DNA from: Rhynchopus sp. YZ270_cl-10
Lineage: Eukaryota; Euglenozoa; Diplonemea; Diplonemida; Diplonemidae
Assembly: GCA_964035575.1 (NCBI GenBank)
Contig: OZ037868.1
Location: forward strand, 682,001 to 746,000
Direction: 5' to 3'
DNA: 64,000 nt
Positions 63,249 to 64,000 of this stretch are shown here, piece after piece. Positions within the stretch are counted from its first letter, which is position 1; every line of letters begins with the position of its first letter. A program made the translations under genes and the position numbers. The notes beneath the pieces are model-generated. The model ran no database searches and was not told where the DNA came from. It worked only from the letters and a program-made list of their open reading frames with translations.

Positions 63249-63520
63249 GTTCTTTAGCAGTGAAATTTGCTGGTTTCAGCCACACCAAATTAGCGAAATA
63301 CAAAAACCAGCGCGTGTGGAAGAAAAAAGGAGAGGAAAATATTTTTTCTGATTCAAAGTGGTGTTTACGTTTTGGGTACGGGGCGGAGAATAAAATCTGT
63401 TCGATAAAAGAAACGCGAGCTTATTGTTTTATCCCCGCTTGAGACCATGAATTTCACGCCCCTTCACAAAATCGTGAAGGAGGTGCGTGAATTTATTTTC
63501 CGGTATTTCACGCTCAAAAA

Positions 63521-63600
63521 ATAAATTCACGCTCAGAAAAATAAATTCACGCTCAGAAAAATAAATTCACGCTCAGAAAAATAAATTCACGCTCAGAAAA
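63521..63600. repeat. Four tandem copies of a 20-bp unit
   Basis: ATAAATTCACGCTCAGAAAA four times, with a shorter relative before it (63480-63520). Just upstream, CCTTCAC/GTGAAGG and TTCACG/CGTGAA words form a hairpin. Confidence 0.9.
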
Positions 63601-63787
63601 TCGTAGAACTGAACTCTCGAAAATTTTTTTGGAGGCCTTTGGAGGCCCAATTTTGCAATTAAAGCCAGAAAAGAGGCATTTTGAGCCATTCTAGGGGTCT
63701 CAAACGCATTTTTCAGTTAATTTTCTGTAGCACACAAACCAAGGATACACACCGTTTTTTTTTCCCAATATTCTTCCAAAATCCCAA

Positions 63788-63949
63788 ATGACACCTCAAA
63801 AACGTACGAGGGCACCTGTGGAGAGTGAGTCCGACACGAACACAAGTGACTCATCGTCATCGTCTTCCTCATCTTCATCAGAAGTACAGCCGCGTAAGCG
63901 CCACAAACCCGCTGCACCAGTTCTGGCTCAAGGCGCTGTCCAGCGCTAA
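63788..63949 (+). CDS. Possible small Ser-rich nuclear-type protein
   Basis: A 53-residue frame: MTPQKRTRAPVESESDTNTS, a run of ten serines, then EVQPRKRHKPAAPVLAQGA. The acidic-serine tract and PRKRHK (a nuclear-localisation-like word) make it look designed, but it is short, near mobile debris and on the strand opposite the gene array. It may be the start of a larger mobile-element protein or chance. Confidence 0.3.
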   Translation: MTPQKRTRAPVESESDTNTSDSSSSSSSSSSEVQPRKRHKPAAPVLAQGAVQR

Positions 63950-64000
63950 GAGTTCCACATAAAAAAACTGAATCAAAAATCATCATAAAAATAACCATCC

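Noticed and set aside
63521-63600. Possible CRISPR-like direct repeats
   Set aside because: The copies are contiguous with no spacers, and the genome is eukaryotic.

Overview
The window is nuclear DNA of a flagellated single-celled eukaryote. It carries a ciliary transport gene (IFT121/WDR35), a cytosolic-type seryl-tRNA synthetase with spliceosomal introns, the U5 snRNP factor AAR2 and a eukaryotic selenocysteine tRNA. Introns begin GTATG/GTATC/GTACG and end in a pyrimidine-rich CAG. Every gene I can support with confidence lies on the minus strand, from the synthase-like small gene at about 58.7 kb down to 1.2 kb. Many start codons have a polypyrimidine tract plus AG only 12-22 nt upstream, as in spliced-leader trans-splicing. 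One-way gene arrays with such acceptors are known from Euglenozoa (kinetoplastids, diplonemids) and dinoflagellates. I infer a euglenozoan-like protist but cannot name the species.

Layout: 1-11 kb holds a membrane protein, a small unknown protein, a low-complexity protein and a large DUF4116-repeat protein with a ubiquitin-like head. 11.4-16.4 kb is a tandem pair of seryl-tRNA synthetase genes. 16.9-22.7 kb is a split gene of unknown function whose two long introns hold a non-autonomous hAT element with an 8-bp target duplication, a reverse-transcriptase fossil and a 1.26-kb palindrome. 22.7-28.4 kb is a graveyard of transposon remains. 28.4-29.5 kb is a triplicated selenocysteine tRNA gene. 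30-37 kb is repeat-rich with one TPR-like gene and a hAT remnant. 37.4-41.9 kb is IFT121, 43.7-44.9 kb AAR2, 47.1-49.8 kb a divergent myosin-head-like protein, 51.0-52.2 kb NAD(P)HX dehydratase, 54.9-56.2 kb an MGCC-acylated low-complexity protein, and 57.6-58.7 kb an NTF2/SnoaL-like protein. The last 5 kb is mostly two very large microsatellite arrays and mobile-element debris.

Three short dispersed families recur between genes and in introns. HP1 is a hairpin of about 35 nt with twelve copies, all in one orientation. TJ1 is an element of about 80 nt that folds like a three-way junction, also always in one orientation. SN1 is a SINE-like piece of about 65 nt. Their strand bias matches the direction of the gene array and is the most likely sign of something undescribed here.

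Functional links: seryl-tRNA synthetase charges the selenocysteine tRNA, and both are multiplied in this window. AAR2 and the cis-introns imply an active spliceosome.
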